Shown: one piece after another, positions 12,611 to 13,167 of the stretch
Layout of the letters: each line of letters begins with the position of its first letter
How positions within the stretch are numbered: position 1 is the stretch's first letter
Made by a program: the position numbers and the translations under genes
Source of the DNA: an uncultured Gammaproteobacteria bacterium
Lineage (GTDB): Bacteria > Pseudomonadota > Gammaproteobacteria > Xanthomonadales > Xanthomonadaceae
Direction: 5' to 3'
Length of the DNA: 13,167 nucleotides
Assembly: GCA_946885735.1 (NCBI GenBank)
Contig: CAMPGW010000084.1
Coordinates: 1-13,167, forward strand
Notes under the pieces: generated by a model
The model's input: only the letters and a program-made list of their open reading frames with translations
The model's database searches: none
What the model was told of the DNA's origin: nothing

Positions 12611-13167
12611 TCAGAACTGGTCGGCCACGTTGAAACGCACGATGTCGCCCAACGTATGGCCGCTGCCACTGCGGCAGCGCAGCCGGTACGGACGCGCCGC
12701 GGTGGTCGGCGTCGAACTGCCGACCTCGACGATGTAGCGGGCGTTGGTGCCGTTGTTGCGCTCGGTCTTGTCGCCCAGATAGAGGCGGCCGAAGCCCTGG
12801 ACGCCGGCGCCGCCGGCCAGCGTGGTCAGGTACTGGTCGCGCAGGCGGATGTCGAGGCCGTGGGTGCTGGGCAGGCGGTCGTTGGTGGTGGCGCTCACCA
12901 GCTCGCATTGCACCCAGTCCGGATGGCGGAAATACACCACGTGCGTGTTCATCAGGTTGCCTGCCGCGATGGTGAAGGCGCGGCCCGCGGTTTCACCGCT
13001 AACCCGCGCATCGAAGCCCACCACCGCGTCGCGCACGACGTGGTCGTCCTGCTGGGCGATGCCGGAGTATTGCGTGCCATGGCCCATCAGCTGCTTGCCG
13101 ATGCGGAAGTCCGCGCCGAAGCTGGTGTTGTCCTGCACGGTGCAGAAGCTCATCAGGCCCGGCTCGC
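12611..13167 (-). CDS. exported protein of unknown function, tandem paralog 2 (partial, N terminus outside window)
   Basis: Only the C-terminal 184 residues are present; the frame is open to the right edge and an internal ATG at 13153 is not the true start, because homology to paralog 1 continues upstream of it (EPGLM against EPGIM). Shared blocks include CTVQDNTSFGADFRIGKQ, THVVYFRHPD.VQCE, LGDKT.RNN..N.RY and CRSGSGHTLGD, with three cysteines aligned to C258, C334 and C413 of paralog 1. Paralog 1 has a signal peptide, so this one probably does too, but that part is not visible. A 174-base gap with two inverted repeats separates the genes, so they may be separate transcription units. Function unknown. 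Confidence 0.85.
   Translation of the reverse strand, partial: EPGLMSFCTVQDNTSFGADFRIGKQLMGHGTQYSGIAQQDDHVVRDAVVGFDARVSGETAGRAFTIAAGNLMNTHVVYFRHPDWVQCELVSATTNDRLPSTHGLDIRLRDQYLTTLAGGAGVQGFGRLYLGDKTERNNGTNARYIVEVGSSTPTTAARPYRLRCRSGSGHTLGDIVRFNVADQF
12661..12679. repeat. inverted repeat inside paralog 2 coding end
   Basis: CGCTGCC (12661-12667) pairs with GGCAGCG (12673-12679) around a 5-base loop, at the codons for the same CRSGSG segment as the repeat at 11185-11203. Compared with paralog 1, one stem pair changes from A-T to G-C on both arms, so pairing is kept. Confidence 0.5.
13091..13167 (-). repeat. 77-base segment nearly identical to 11612-11688
   Basis: This is the second copy of the conserved segment described at 11612-11688, with five differences in 77 bases by hand count, inside paralog 2. 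It is cut by the window edge. Confidence 0.85.

Noticed and set aside
13153..13153. ATG at 13153 as the start of the second exported paralog
   Set aside because: Homology with the first paralog continues upstream of this Met to the window edge, and starting there would leave no signal peptide and remove over half of the protein.
1..13167. CRISPR arrays, insertion sequences, integrases or phage genes
   Set aside because: No spaced direct repeats, transposase motifs or terminal inverted repeats were seen on either strand.

Overview
The window looks like chromosomal DNA from a GC-rich gammaproteobacterium, most likely Xanthomonadaceae/Lysobacteraceae (Lysobacter, Luteimonas or a relative). This rests on very high GC, GC-rich third codon positions, frequent GTG starts, -10 hexamers set in GC-rich DNA, and the style of the envelope genes. 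The genus is inference; no marker gene in the window fixes it.

Layout. (1) Bases 1-74 are a complete tRNA-Gly(CCC) with encoded CCA. (2) Bases 134-1561 encode a family 4 type glycosyltransferase. (3) From 1662 to 8111 runs a tightly packed operon for a cell-surface polysaccharide exported by an ABC transporter: wzm (permease), wzt (ATPase with a C-terminal carbohydrate-binding domain), an FkbM-type methyltransferase with a long coiled-coil tail, and a 989-residue protein with two glycosyltransferase domains and a C-terminal beta-rich domain. Neighbouring genes overlap by 4, 4 and 1 bases. (4) From 8155 to 11105 lie a lipoprotein and, overlapping it by one base, a large multi-membrane-span glycosyltransferase (GT-C fold). 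(5) On the opposite strand are two tandem paralogous genes for exported proteins of unknown function; the second runs off the right edge. There is a hairpin at the convergent junction (11106-11123) and another between the two paralogs (12559-12586).

How the genes may work together. Wzm/Wzt export a finished, lipid-linked glycan across the inner membrane. In well-studied systems of this kind (E. coli O8/O9a) a Wzt C-terminal domain recognises a capped chain end, a two-domain mannosyltransferase (WbdA) builds the chain, and a methylating enzyme with a coiled-coil ruler (WbdD) caps it. This locus has the same set of parts built from different families: a two-domain glycosyltransferase and an FkbM methyltransferase with a coiled coil. 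The coiled coil carries a near-perfect 42-base tandem duplication, which is exactly two heptads. That functional analogy is inference.

The most unusual feature is module sharing. A beta-rich domain with the signature LPxGxYxLxLxG ends the two-domain glycosyltransferase, makes up most of the lipoprotein, and ends the GT-C enzyme, so it appears in three consecutive genes. A second motif, SxSWRLTxPLRR, is shared by the first glycosyltransferase and the methyltransferase tail.
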